Below, piece after piece: positions 16,652 to 25,563 of a stretch of 64,000 bases of DNA. The position numbers were made by a program, and so were the translations under genes. The stretch comes from Halomarina halobia (lineage in GTDB: Archaea; Halobacteriota; Halobacteria; Halobacteriales; Haloarculaceae), in contig NZ_CP119992.1 of NCBI RefSeq assembly GCF_029338575.1, forward strand, positions 2,852,001-2,916,000, given 5' to 3'. The number at the start of each line of letters is the position of its first letter. The stretch's first letter is position 1. The notes under the pieces are model-generated. The model saw only the letters and a list, made by a program, of their open reading frames with translations. It was not told where the DNA came from and made no database searches.

Positions 16652-17752
16652 TCAGTCGCCGGTGTCCCCCCGCCCGCTCGTCCCGCGGACCGTCTCGCCG
16701 CGCACCGCCTCGCGCTCCACGCCCTCGAACTCGAGCGCGAAGTCCGGCCCGAACGCCGACGCCGGGGTCTGGAACCCCGGCGCAACCTCGCCCGCCGCCG
16801 TGCGCCGAGCGGCTTCGACGGCGGTCTCGGCGGTCAGGTCGTACGTGTCGGGGGTCCGCAGGCGGGCCGTGACGCGGTTGCCCTCGTCGTCCTCGACCTC
16901 GCCCCACACCCTGACCACGCTCCGCGCGCGCTCCTCCGCGGTCGGACCGGAGATCGTCGCGTCGGCGAGGCGCTTCAGCGCGCCCTGGACGGGCTTCGCC
17001 CCGAGCACGGGGGCGAGCGTCCCCGCGCGCCGGAGCGCTCCGGTGGCGAACGCCGGGACCGTGGCGTAGACCTCGACGTTCGGGATCCCGGTCGCGTAGT
17101 AGGCCGTCGAAACGTCGCCCCAGGGGACGGTGACGGCCGGTTTCGGCCCCTCCCCGAAGTCGATCCGACGCGTCCGCCAGGCCGCCGGGATGGTGCGGAC
17201 AGCGCCCCCCTCGCGGATCGCGCCGGGCCTCGACAGCCCCTCGACGATCGACTTCACGGTCCCGGGGGAGTACGTCCCGAGGCCGTCGATCCCGAGCGCG
17301 AGGCGGGTCGCCGACGGCAACTCGGATTCGAGGATCGCCGCCAGACAGTCCGTCGGGACGACGTCGAACCCGACCGCTGGGAGCAGGGTCACGTCGGCGC
17401 GCTCCGCGTCCCTGTCGCGCTCGGCGAGGGCCTCGAGCACGTCGATCTCGCCAGCGATGTCGAGGTAGTCCGTTCCGGCCGCCAGACACGCCTCGACGAG
17501 CGGCGCGGCGGTCGCGGAGAACGGACCGGCGCAGTTCAACACCGCGTCGACGTCCGCGACCCGCTCCTCGACGACGTTCGGGTGCTCCAGGCTGAACACC
17601 CGGTGGTCGAGTCCGAGCGTCGTCGCCTGCCGCTCGAGCGGCTCCGCGCGCCGCCCGGCGAGCACCGGCGAGAGCCCCCGATCGACGGCGGTCCGCGCGA
17701 TCAGCGACCCGGTGTAGCCGTACGAACCGTAGATGAGCAACTCCTCGTCCAT
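16652..17752 (-). CDS. Saccharopine dehydrogenase-like / trans-acting enoyl reductase family protein
   Basis: 366 residues. The N-terminal Rossmann motif GSYGYTGSLIARTAVDRG and the stretches VLAGRRAEPLE, VLNCAGPF and CLAAGTDYLDIAGEI match the saccharopine dehydrogenase-like reductases (including mycobacterial trans-acting enoyl reductases). In haloarchaea such proteins are often annotated as saccharopine dehydrogenase, but the substrate here is unknown; lipid or isoprenoid reduction is possible. ATG at 17752 was chosen because the Rossmann strand begins three residues later. Confidence 0.8.
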   Translation of the reverse strand: MDEELLIYGSYGYTGSLIARTAVDRGLSPVLAGRRAEPLERQATTLGLDHRVFSLEHPNVVEERVADVDAVLNCAGPFSATAAPLVEACLAAGTDYLDIAGEIDVLEALAERDRDAERADVTLLPAVGFDVVPTDCLAAILESELPSATRLALGIDGLGTYSPGTVKSIVEGLSRPGAIREGGAVRTIPAAWRTRRIDFGEGPKPAVTVPWGDVSTAYYATGIPNVEVYATVPAFATGALRRAGTLAPVLGAKPVQGALKRLADATISGPTAEERARSVVRVWGEVEDDEGNRVTARLRTPDTYDLTAETAVEAARRTAAGEVAPGFQTPASAFGPDFALEFEGVEREAVRGETVRGTSGRGDTGD

Positions 17753-17803
17753 GCGATCGCGTTGTCTCGTTGCGGACAAAAATACGGGGGCTGCGGGATT
17801 CGA

Positions 17804-17836
17804 TGCGGGAGAAGTGGGCCGGCGCAGATTTGAACT
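17804..17836 (-). repeat. Partial copy of the tRNA-Pro 3' end (att-like direct repeat)
   Basis: 33 bp identical to 17972-18004, covering the 3' acceptor strand and most of the T-arm of tRNA-Pro plus 11 nt of its downstream flank. There is no 5' half, so it is not a second tRNA gene. Duplicated tRNA 3' ends are typical scars of integrase-mediated insertion. The 135 bp between the copies hold no gene. Confidence 0.7.
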
Positions 17837-17919
17837 CGTGAAGACGTTCCTGCTCGCCTCGTTCCACTCGGCTGCGCGGGCTGCGACTTCCCTGCTCAAA
17901 TCTTCACGTCTCCCACACA

Positions 17920-17977
17920 CCCGCACTCACGGTGTTCCTCGCACACGCTTCGCGGTGCTCGGCAGGGTGAGTGCGGG
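17920..17977. repeat. Inverted repeat between the two tRNA 3'-end copies
   Basis: Perfect 11-bp arms, CCCGCACTCAC and GTGAGTGCGGG, separated by 36 nt. The right arm overlaps the repeated segment that borders the tRNA gene. A second, 8-bp inverted pair (CGTGAAGA / TCTTCACG) lies within 17837-17908. Confidence 0.55.
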
Positions 17978-17982
17978 AGAAG

Positions 17983-18055
17983 TGGGCCGGCGCAGATTTG
18001 AACTGCGGTTACGGCCACCCGAAGGCCGAAGGATACCAAGCTACCCCACCGGCCC
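17983..18055 (-). tRNA. tRNA-Pro (anticodon CGG)
   Basis: 73-nt cloverleaf on the minus strand. The acceptor stem GGGCCGG pairs with CCGGCCC with discriminator A. The D-arm contains GGGGTAGCTTGGTATCC. The anticodon stem CGGCC/GGCCG holds loop TTCGGGT, giving anticodon CGG (Pro). The T-arm CGCAG-TTCAAAT-CTGCG is perfect. No CCA is encoded and no intron is seen. Confidence 0.93.
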
Positions 18056-18171
18056 GCAGGTGAACCGAGGGCCAGGGCAGTGTTAATCCTTCCGTCTTCA
18101 CACCGGTACCGCGACGCCGTGGCACGCCTCCCGGCCTCCGTCCCTCGAGCGTGCCGGTCTGCCGCGCGGAC

Positions 18172-18768
18172 TCAGTACCGCGCGTACCCCCCGGTGTCGA
18201 GGTAGTTGTGCGCCACGGTGATGGCGTGGTCGGCGTGCAGGCGCTTGGGGCCGAGTCGCACCCGCGCGGCCGCCGTCTCGGCGAGCAGGGCGGCCTCCCT
18301 TTCGGCGAAGTCGCGGTGGTCGGAGAGGACGAAGACGGGATCCTCGGGAGGTTCGACGTCCACGACGGGGTTGCCCTCCTCGTGGAGTTCGACGACGGTC
18401 CCCTCGCGGACGGCGTCGTCGAGCGTCGCCGCGAACCCCTTTCGCGAGAGGTAGACGCCGGGGGAGGTCTCGACCTCCGCGTGGCCGATCGCCTCGTCCC
18501 GCCGTTCGAGGGCCTTCCTGATCAGCGCCGCCGTCGACCGCTCGTCGGGGTTCAGTCGGCGGAGTTCGCTCCCCTCGAAGCGCAGCGTGAACTCGTCGCG
18601 GAGGACGAGCCGGCAGCGCACGTCCTCGCGTATCGCGTGCGAGAGGAAGAACGTCGAGTTCACGCACCGACAGAGCACGTCGAGCCGGCCCGCCCCGCCC
18701 GTGAGGTCGTCGAGCGAGAAGTCGGGGTCGGCAGGCGCGTCGTGACCGATGACGATGAACTGGCGCAT
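18172..18768 (-). CDS. trmY: tRNA (pseudouridine(54)-N(1))-methyltransferase TrmY
   Basis: 198 residues, the usual TrmY length. The start MRQFIVIGHDAP and the downstream GRLDVLCRCVNSTFFLSHAIR, VYLSRKGF, PVFVLSDHRDF and RLGPKRLHADHAITVAHNYLD match archaeal TrmY, a SPOUT-class enzyme. It methylates N1 of pseudouridine-54 in the T-loop of archaeal tRNA with S-adenosylmethionine. It lies next to a tRNA gene, which is probably coincidental. It is divergent from the STT3-like gene with a 156-bp promoter region. Confidence 0.93.
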   Translation of the reverse strand: MRQFIVIGHDAPADPDFSLDDLTGGAGRLDVLCRCVNSTFFLSHAIREDVRCRLVLRDEFTLRFEGSELRRLNPDERSTAALIRKALERRDEAIGHAEVETSPGVYLSRKGFAATLDDAVREGTVVELHEEGNPVVDVEPPEDPVFVLSDHRDFAEREAALLAETAAARVRLGPKRLHADHAITVAHNYLDTGGYARY

Positions 18769-18924
18769 ACGCCCCCGCGGTCGCCCGGCGGCATACGTCC
18801 GTCGCTCCGTGGCGTTCGACCCGTCGCGGGTCGTCCCGCGACGGAACTCCCCGAAGTGATCGATCCCATACCAGTCCGAACGTCGAACGGTGCGTTTATC
18901 TTTCATTCGGGACAGCGTCGAGCA

Positions 18925-21279
18925 ATGACCGACGCCCGGGCCGCGGCCGACCTCCTGCGGGAGCGACCGGACCTCGAACCGGCGGTTCGCGCCGCGCTCG
19001 CCGTCGACGCCGACCGCGAGCGCGAGCCGTGGACGTTCGACGACGTCGCCGTCGACTCGGGGGCGTTCGGCGAACTCGTCGCGCGCGGCGTCGTCGAGCG
19101 CCGCGACGGGGGGTATCGGGTCGTCGCCCCCGACGCGGTCCGCGCGGCCCTCGACGGCGACGCGGGCGAACCGACGGTCGCCGCCCCCGGAGTGTCGGCG
19201 TCGCCGGTCGCGTCCCACCCGTTCGCCGACGTGGACGCGACCGCGATCCTGACCCTCGCGGGGACGCTCGCGTTCCTCGCGCTCTTCCGACTCGTCTCGT
19301 TCCCGTTCGTGTTCCGCGAGCGCGTCGTCCTCTCGGGGAACGACGCGTACTACTACCGCCACTGGACCGACCAGTTGCTCGCGCAGTCGGGCGGCGCGCT
19401 CGACCTCTCGGTCCTCTCCGCGCTCCCGCCCGCCGTCGCGGCGGGCGAACCGCTACTCGTCGCCGCGCTCTGGTCCGCGAGCGCGCTCGCCGGCGGCGCG
19501 TCGGGGATCGTCCTCGCCGTCTATCCCGTCGTCGCGGCCGTCGCGACCGGGCTGTTCACGTATCTGCTGGCCCGCCGCACGAGCGACGACCGCCGCGTCG
19601 CGCTCGCGGCGGTCGCTCTGCTGGCGGTCGTCCCGGCCCACGCGCTCCGGACCGGACTCGGCTTCGCGGACCACCACGCGTTCGACTACGTCTGGCTCGC
19701 GCTCACCGCGTGGGCGGTCGTCGCGCTGGTCGACCGGGATTCCCGCGGGTTCGCGATCGATCGGTCGACCCTCGTCGCCGCCGTCGCGCTCGGCGTCGGC
19801 GTCGCCGGGCAGACTCTCGCGTGGGACAACGGCCCCGTCCTGCTCGTCCCCGTCGGCCTGGCGGTCGCCCTCGCGGTCCCGGTCGCCGTCCGCGAGGGTC
19901 GCTCGCCGGCCGCGCTTGGTGCGCCCGTCGTCGCCGGACTCGCCCTCGCGGCCGGCCTCTCGCACCTCGCGCACGCCGGCCTCGGCTGGCACACGGACAC
20001 GGTCGCGTACGCGCCGTCGCTCCTCCTCGCGGGCGTCGTCGTCGCGCTCGTCGTCGGTGAGGCGTTCGCGCGCCTCGCGCCGTCGGTTTCGAACCCCGCC
20101 CTCCCGATCGCGCCGGCCGTCCTCGGGGCCGAGGTCGTCGCCGTCGTCGGCGTCGTCCTCGTCGTCCGGTCGCGCTTCCCCGGGTTCTGGTCGGACCTCG
20201 GACGCGGGCTCGGCACGCTGTTCGCGGAGCGGGCCATCGCGGAGGTGCAGTCGCTGTTCGCCTCGGGGTCGGCCGGCTGGCTCCTGCTGTTCGGGTTCGC
20301 GCTCGTGCTCGCCCTCCCCTACCTCGCGTGGGGGCTGTGGCGAGGGTGGCGCGGGGCGCTCGGGTGGCTCGTCGTCGGGACGTACGGCGGGTACTTCCTC
20401 GCGCTCGCCGCCGTCCAGACGCGCTTCGCCGGCGAGCTCTCCCCGTTCGTCGCCGTCTTCGCCGGCCTCGGGTTCGTCCACCTCGCCGAGCGCGTCGACC
20501 TCGCGGCGCGACCGGTCCCCCTCCGCGACCCGCCGGAGCGGACCGACGACCGCGAGCCGTCGCCGCGCCTCCCCGACCGACGGCGACTCGGCGCGCTCGC
20601 GCTCCTCTTCCTGCTCGTCGGCGGCCTCGGGATGATCCAGGTGCCGGTGAAGACCTCGCTCGTCACCGTCCCGGACGGGCAGTACCGGACCGCGACGGCC
20701 ATCGACGCCCACGCAGAGGAGCGGGGGCTCGCGTACCCCGAGAGCTACGTGCTCTCCGAGTGGGGGCGAAACCGCGTCTACAACTACTTCGTCGGCGGCG
20801 AGGCGGCGTCGTACGGCTACGCCCGGGCGAACTACGACGCCTTCGTCGAGTCGACGACGCCCGGCCCGTGGTACGAGCGGTTCCGCGGTCGGGTCGGTTA
20901 CGTCGTCGTCGAGGACGACGCGCGCCCCTCGAACGTAATCGGCGCGCGCCTGCACGAACGCTATGGCAGCCGAGCGGACGGCGTCGCCGGCCTCGCCCAC
21001 TACCGGGCGATCTACGCCAGCCCCGGCGGCGAGTACGTGGCGTTCGCCGTGGTGCCCGGCGCGACGATCGTCGGCCCGGCGTCTGGCGAGTCGGTGACGG
21101 TCGAGACGGGCGTCGAGATCGACGGCGCGTCGTTCGCCTACGAGCGGCGCGCGGCGGTCGAGGGCGGGACGTTCCGGGTGACGGTGGCCTACCCGGGAAC
21201 CTACTCGGTCGGCGGCGAGACGGTGTACGTCTCGGAGGCGGCGGTCGAGGAGGGGAGGACCGTGCGCGTCGGCGCGTGA
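18925..21279 (+). CDS. STT3/AglB-like oligosaccharyltransferase with N-terminal winged-helix-like region
   Basis: 784 residues. Residues 1-75 look like a small winged-helix domain (WTFDDVAVDSGAFGELVARGVVERRDGGYRVV). A dozen or so membrane helices follow. The first catalytic acidic motif of STT3 enzymes appears as SGNDAYYYRHW and the second as GFADHHAFDY. The C-terminal soluble domain begins near residue 600, but the signature WWDYG is replaced by SEWGRNR. It probably transfers a lipid-linked glycan to protein, or does a related reaction, at the outer face of the membrane. It is shorter than Haloferax AglB (about 1050 residues), so I do not use that symbol. It heads the glycan locus containing aglM and aglF. 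Confidence 0.8.
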   Translation: MTDARAAADLLRERPDLEPAVRAALAVDADREREPWTFDDVAVDSGAFGELVARGVVERRDGGYRVVAPDAVRAALDGDAGEPTVAAPGVSASPVASHPFADVDATAILTLAGTLAFLALFRLVSFPFVFRERVVLSGNDAYYYRHWTDQLLAQSGGALDLSVLSALPPAVAAGEPLLVAALWSASALAGGASGIVLAVYPVVAAVATGLFTYLLARRTSDDRRVALAAVALLAVVPAHALRTGLGFADHHAFDYVWLALTAWAVVALVDRDSRGFAIDRSTLVAAVALGVGVAGQTLAWDNGPVLLVPVGLAVALAVPVAVREGRSPAALGAPVVAGLALAAGLSHLAHAGLGWHTDTVAYAPSLLLAGVVVALVVGEAFARLAPSVSNPALPIAPAVLGAEVVAVVGVVLVVRSRFPGFWSDLGRGLGTLFAERAIAEVQSLFASGSAGWLLLFGFALVLALPYLAWGLWRGWRGALGWLVVGTYGGYFLALAAVQTRFAGELSPFVAVFAGLGFVHLAERVDLAARPVPLRDPPERTDDREPSPRLPDRRRLGALALLFLLVGGLGMIQVPVKTSLVTVPDGQYRTATAIDAHAEERGLAYPESYVLSEWGRNRVYNYFVGGEAASYGYARANYDAFVESTTPGPWYERFRGRVGYVVVEDDARPSNVIGARLHERYGSRADGVAGLAHYRAIYASPGGEYVAFAVVPGATIVGPASGESVTVETGVEIDGASFAYERRAAVEGGTFRVTVAYPGTYSVGGETVYVSEAAVEEGRTVRVGA

Positions 21280-21336
21280 GCGCCGTCGCCCGGAATCGTG
21301 ACAAAAGCTAACATTCTCTGGTGCAGATGGGGGCGT

Positions 21337-21708
21337 ATGCCCGACGCACCGGAGCGAGGCGACGATCGAGAGGCGGACGCGGCGTCCGCGAGGGGGTGTC
21401 CGAAGTGCGGTCGCACCGAGGCGAGCGTGGAGGAGGTAACGACGACGAGCCCCGGGTTCTCGGCGCTCGCCGACGTGGAGAGCCACGTCTTCACCGTGGT
21501 CACGTGCGACAGGTGCGGGTACTGCGAGTTCTACCGGCGATCGGCCGACACGGTCCGCCGCCTGTTCTACGGGGAGGGGCATCCCGATCCGGACCGAGAG
21601 ACGGCGGCCAGGCGATCCGACGGTTCCGTACACTACTGCAGCATGTGCGGCATCGACGTCGGGGCGGACGCCGGGGCGTGTCCCGGGTGCGGGCGGACGT
21701 TCGTTTGA
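21337..21708 (+). CDS. Zinc-ribbon protein (DUF2082-like)
   Basis: 123 residues. The N-terminal zinc ribbon is CPKCG plus CDRCGYCEFYRR about 40 residues later, the pattern of the nucleic-acid-binding zinc-ribbon family. The intervening loop TTTSPGFSALADVESHVFTVVT is typical. A second CxxC pair near the C-terminus (YCSMCG and CPGCG) forms another ribbon. The function of the family is not established. ATG at 21337 was chosen because the first ribbon follows and the upstream in-frame residues are intergenic-like. Confidence 0.75.
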   Translation: MPDAPERGDDREADAASARGCPKCGRTEASVEEVTTTSPGFSALADVESHVFTVVTCDRCGYCEFYRRSADTVRRLFYGEGHPDPDRETAARRSDGSVHYCSMCGIDVGADAGACPGCGRTFV

Positions 21709-21719
21709 CGCGCCCGCCG

Positions 21720-23018
21720 TTACCAGGTCAGCCCCTCGTAGGTGATCCCGTCGCGGCGCTCGACGATGCGGCGGCCGTCGATCACGACCGGGTCGGCCAT
21801 CGCGTCGAACTCCTCGTCGAGGGCGGCGAACTCGTCCCAGTCGGTGACGACGAGCGCGCCGTGTGCGCCCGCCAGGGCCTCGGCCGCCGAGTCGACGTAC
21901 TCGACGTCGGGGTACAGGTCGCGCATGTGTTCCGCGGCGGTCGTCGGGTCGTAGGCGACGATCTCGGCACCGCGCTCCGCGAGCCCCTCGATGACGAGTT
22001 TGGCGCGCGAGCCACGGATGTCGTCGGTGCCGGGCTTGAACGCGAGGCCGAGGACGGCGACGCGCTTCCCGGCGACGTCGGCGTGACCGTCGAGGAGTTC
22101 GAGCATGCGCCGGGGTTGTCGGTCGTTGACGCCGACGACGGCGTCGAGCAGCTCCGGCTCGTAGCCCGCGGACCGCGCGGCCGCCCGGAGCGCGTCGGTG
22201 TCCTTGGGGAAGCACGAGCCGCCCCAGCCGACGCCCGAGCGGAGGAAGGCCGCGCCGATGCGGTCGTCCAGCCCGATGGCCTCCGCGACCTCGTAGGAGT
22301 CCACGCCGAACCCCTTGCAGATGTTCCCGAGTTCGTTGATGATACTCACCTTCGAGGCGAGGAAGACGTTGTTCGCGTACTTGATCATCTCCGCCTCGCG
22401 GCGGCCCGTCCGGACGATCGGGATCTCGCGGTCGCCCACGAGCGGCGCGTAGAGTTCCTCGAGCAGCGAGAGCGACCGCTCGTCGCCGGCGGTGCCGAAG
22501 ACGATCTTGTCGGGGTTCAGGAAGTCCTCGACGGCGGTTCCCTCGCGCTGGAATTCTGGATTCACCGCGACGTCGATCTCCTCTCCGACGGTCCTCCCGC
22601 TGGTCTCCTCGAGCAGGGGGGCGAGGCGCTCGTCGGTCGTCCCGGGGACGACGGTGCTCTTGATTACGACCAGGTGGAAGCCGTCCTTCTCCGCGAGCGC
22701 CTCGCCGATGTCGCGGACGCCGGCCTCCATGATCGAGAGGTCGATGCTCCCGTCCTCGCGGGAGGGCGTGGGGAGCGCGACCATCGTGAGGTCCGTATCG
22801 CGGAGGGCCGCGTGTTCGGTCGTCGCCCGCAGGCGGTCGCCGGCGTGCTCCGAGAGCAGTTCCGGGAGTCCGGGCTCGTGGATCGGCGGCTCGCCGGCGT
22901 TCAACCGCTCGACGACCCCGTCGTCGATGTCGATGGCGACCACGTCGTGTCCGAGGTCGGCGAAGCAGGCGGCGACGGACGAGCCGACGTAGCCGCTGCC
23001 GACGACTGAGACGTTCAT
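21720..23018 (-). CDS. aglM: UDP-glucose 6-dehydrogenase AglM
   Basis: 432 residues. Rossmann motif [14 protein letters not shown] at the N-terminus; [22 protein letters not shown] (catalytic-domain Lys/Asn) and [11 protein letters not shown] with the catalytic Cys are intact. The C-terminal domain has [17 protein letters not shown]. It oxidises UDP-glucose to UDP-glucuronate with NAD+. Strong similarity in plan and wording to Haloferax AglM, which supplies glucuronate for the S-layer N-glycan. ATG at 23018 was taken; a GTG lies one codon upstream. Upstream is a 360-bp gap; the transcript probably includes nothing else. Confidence 0.92.
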   Translation of the reverse strand: MNVSVVGSGYVGSSVAACFADLGHDVVAIDIDDGVVERLNAGEPPIHEPGLPELLSEHAGDRLRATTEHAALRDTDLTMVALPTPSREDGSIDLSIMEAGVRDIGEALAEKDGFHLVVIKSTVVPGTTDERLAPLLEETSGRTVGEEIDVAVNPEFQREGTAVEDFLNPDKIVFGTAGDERSLSLLEELYAPLVGDREIPIVRTGRREAEMIKYANNVFLASKVSIINELGNICKGFGVDSYEVAEAIGLDDRIGAAFLRSGVGWGGSCFPKDTDALRAAARSAGYEPELLDAVVGVNDRQPRRMLELLDGHADVAGKRVAVLGLAFKPGTDDIRGSRAKLVIEGLAERGAEIVAYDPTTAAEHMRDLYPDVEYVDSAAEALAGAHGALVVTDWDEFAALDEEFDAMADPVVIDGRRIVERRDGITYEGLTW

Positions 23019-23378
23019 CACCCGTCCCGTCCACGCGCGAGCACTTCAGCGGTTCGGCTGCCCGTCCGGGAGGGTCACCGCCCGCGAACTATCACGGGTC
23101 CTCTGGTCCCCTATCAGGGCCGCTTTCGGCCGCGTCGCACCCGCAACGCCGCGATGCAGGGCGAGGAGGAGGACGTCAGGCTCCAGCGCGACCCGAACGT
23201 CCCCCCTCCGGGCCGCACGAACTCGCAGGCGTCGAAGAGGAGGACCTCGACTGGCTTGCGACCCAGACCGTCGAGACGCAGGCGCGCCCGCCGCGTTGCA
23301 ACCCACGGCCCGTCACCGCGGAGGACGCGCGGCGTCCTGGAGGACGCTCCACGACAGGTAGGGGCGCTGACGTCCGAG
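23019..23378. other. Gene-free spacer between aglM and the GH15 gene
   Basis: No complete gene is visible. Part of it (about 23155-23330) reads on the plus strand like a degraded coding sequence described separately. The stretch next to 23018 should hold the aglM promoter, but no clear TATA box stands out. Confidence 0.5.
23155..23330 (+). pseudogene. Possible frameshifted gene remnant
   Basis: Two protein-like pieces lie in different plus-strand frames. One reads MQGEEEDVRLQRDPNV, the next PHELAGVEEEDLDWLATQTV followed by ETQARPPRCNPRPVTAEDAR. They are acidic and halophile-like and would join if a frameshift near 23205 were repaired. No family is recognised and the signal could be chance in GC-rich DNA. 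Confidence 0.25.
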
Positions 23379-25250
23379 CTATTCCTCCGACGCTCCCGTG
23401 CCTCGCCCGAGTTCCAGACCCATCGGCTCGATCCCGGCGCCGGTGCGACCCGCCGCGCGCCCCAGGTAGAGCGCGGAGTTGACGAGGCCGACGTGGCTGA
23501 ACGCCTGGGGGTAGTTGCCGACCTGCACCCCCCCGTCCTCGTCGATCACCTCGGCCAGCAGGCCGAGCGGGTTCGCGTAGTCGAGCACGCCGAGGAACAC
23601 CTCCCGCGCCTCCTCGACGCGCCCGGAGAGCGCGAGCGCGTCGACCAGCCAGAACGAGCACAGCACGAACGTCCCCTCCTCCCCCGGCAGGCCGTCGTCG
23701 CCGTCGTACCGCCGGACCAGCCCCTCCTCGGTCGTCAACCCCGTCCGGATCGCCTCGACGGTGCGCTGGACGCGCTCGTCGTCGAACGGGAGGAACCCGA
23801 CGAACGGGACGAGAAGCGCCGTCGCGTCGAGCGCGTCGTCGTCGAACGCCCGGACGAACGCCCCGCGCTCCTCGCTGTAGCCGCGTTCGAGGACGGCCTC
23901 CCTGATCTCGTTCCGCACTGCGCGCCAGCGGTCGAGCGGCGCGTCGAACCCGTGCTCCTCGGCGATGGCGATGCCGCGGTCGAGCGCGACCCAGCACATC
24001 AGCTTCGAGAACACGAAGTGACGGGGGCCGCCCCTGACCTCCCAGATCCCCGCGTCGGGCTCCCGCCAGACCTCGGGGACGTAGTCGACGATGGCCCGGA
24101 CGGCGTCCCAGTCGTCCCGATCGAGGGTGCCGTCGTCGCTGACGGTCTCGTAGACGGCGAGCACGAGTTCGCCGTAGATGTCGAGCTGTCGCTGGTGGAT
24201 CGCGCCGTTCCCGACGCGGACGGGCGAGGAGCCACGGTAGCCCGAGAGGTGCTCGAGTTCCCGCTCCTCGAGATCGGGGTCGCCGTGGAGGCCGTACAGC
24301 GGCTGTATCCGCTCGGGGTCCTCGGCGCGACAGCGGTCGAGGAACCACTCGAAGTAGGACCTCGCCTCCGCCCCGTGGTGGAGGTTCGAGAGCGCCTGGA
24401 TCGTGAACGCCGCGTCGCGGATCCAGTTGTACCGGTAGTCCCAGTTGCGGACCCCGCCGACGTCCTCCGGGAGGGACGTGGTCGGGGCGGCGGCGATGGC
24501 ACCGGTCTCGCGGTGGGTCAACAGCTTGAGCACCAGGCCGGACCGGACGACCTGGTCGTGCCACGGGCCGCCGAAGACGCACTCGGACTCGGTACAGGAG
24601 TGTGCCCACCCGCGCCAGAAGGAGACGGTGTCGTCGAGGAGTCGCCCCGCCGTCCCGTCCGCGACCGGTTCGGCGTCGCCGTACCGGAGCACGAACCACT
24701 CGGCGTCGCCCTCGGTCAGCGTGACGGTCGCGGTCGCCTCGCCGTCGCTCACGTCGAACGGCCGGTCGGTCGTCAGGAACGCGGACTCCTCGCCGCCCGC
24801 CGCGAGGAGTCCGTCGTCCCGCGCCTCGACGGTCGTCTCCGCCCGGGCGTAGTCGAACCGGGGCTCGAACGCGACCTCGACCTCGGTCCGACCGCGCTCG
24901 CAGGTCACCCGGCGACACATCGTGGGTGGTCGGATCCGCTCGCCCCCGTCCTCGACGATCGGCATGAAGTCGGTCACCGCGAGGTCGCCCATCGCGGTCC
25001 GGAACTCGGTCCGGAGGACGTTCGTCCGGTCGAGGTAGCGCTGGGTGGACTCGTAGGCGGCGGCCGGTCGGACGCCGAAGCGGCCGCCCCGCTCGGCGTC
25101 GAGGAGGCGCGCGAAGACGCTCGGCGATTCGAGGTGCGGGAGGGGACACCAGTCGACCGAGCCGTCGACGCTCACCAGCGCGCACGTCTCGAGGTTCCCG
25201 ACGAGGCCGTAGGCTTCGAGCGGCGGATACTCGCTCACGTTACGCGTCAC
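23379..25250 (-). CDS. GH15-family glucoamylase/trehalase-like glycoside hydrolase
   Basis: 623 residues, normal for the bacterial/archaeal GH15 group. The N-terminal beta-sandwich begins PPLEAYGLVGNLETCALVS. The (alpha/alpha)6 catalytic domain carries GVRNWDYRYNWIRDAAFT, the catalytic-acid region EPDAGIWEVRG, and the C-terminal GNYPQAFSHVGLVNSALYL. Members hydrolyse alpha-glucosides or trehalose from the non-reducing end. No signal peptide is seen, so it is cytoplasmic. Trehalose is a haloarchaeal compatible solute, so trehalase is an attractive guess. The only starts are GTG (25250 or 25238). Confidence 0.88.
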   Translation of the reverse strand: MTRNVSEYPPLEAYGLVGNLETCALVSVDGSVDWCPLPHLESPSVFARLLDAERGGRFGVRPAAAYESTQRYLDRTNVLRTEFRTAMGDLAVTDFMPIVEDGGERIRPPTMCRRVTCERGRTEVEVAFEPRFDYARAETTVEARDDGLLAAGGEESAFLTTDRPFDVSDGEATATVTLTEGDAEWFVLRYGDAEPVADGTAGRLLDDTVSFWRGWAHSCTESECVFGGPWHDQVVRSGLVLKLLTHRETGAIAAAPTTSLPEDVGGVRNWDYRYNWIRDAAFTIQALSNLHHGAEARSYFEWFLDRCRAEDPERIQPLYGLHGDPDLEERELEHLSGYRGSSPVRVGNGAIHQRQLDIYGELVLAVYETVSDDGTLDRDDWDAVRAIVDYVPEVWREPDAGIWEVRGGPRHFVFSKLMCWVALDRGIAIAEEHGFDAPLDRWRAVRNEIREAVLERGYSEERGAFVRAFDDDALDATALLVPFVGFLPFDDERVQRTVEAIRTGLTTEEGLVRRYDGDDGLPGEEGTFVLCSFWLVDALALSGRVEEAREVFLGVLDYANPLGLLAEVIDEDGGVQVGNYPQAFSHVGLVNSALYLGRAAGRTGAGIEPMGLELGRGTGASEE

Positions 25251-25563
25251 ACGCCTCGGACCACGCGCCCCGTGATCATCAACGTGGAGGGCTCGTGCGT
25301 ACCGCGCGACAGAGCGCCCGCCGAGGATCGGGAGTCGTCATCGCGTCCGGCGTTCCGCCACCTCCTCGCGGAGGTCGGGGACGACCTCGTACCCGGCGGC
25401 GAGGGCGACGAACGCCTTCTCCACCTCCGTGCTCCTCGTCGGGCACGCCGACGCCGGCGGCAGCGACCGACAGTGCGCGTCCTTTAGACCGTCCTGACAC
25501 TCGACGGATGGTATCGATTTCGGGTGACGAACCTATTTGTCCGCGGGCGATGACGGGCGAGGT

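Noticed and set aside
17804..17836. Second tRNA gene
   Set aside because: Only the 3' T-arm and acceptor strand are present; there is no D-arm or anticodon arm.
19453..23034. 1193-codon open frame on the minus strand
   Set aside because: Antisense to the STT3-like, zinc-ribbon and part of aglM genes; it is very Arg/Glu-rich without motifs, an effect of high GC.
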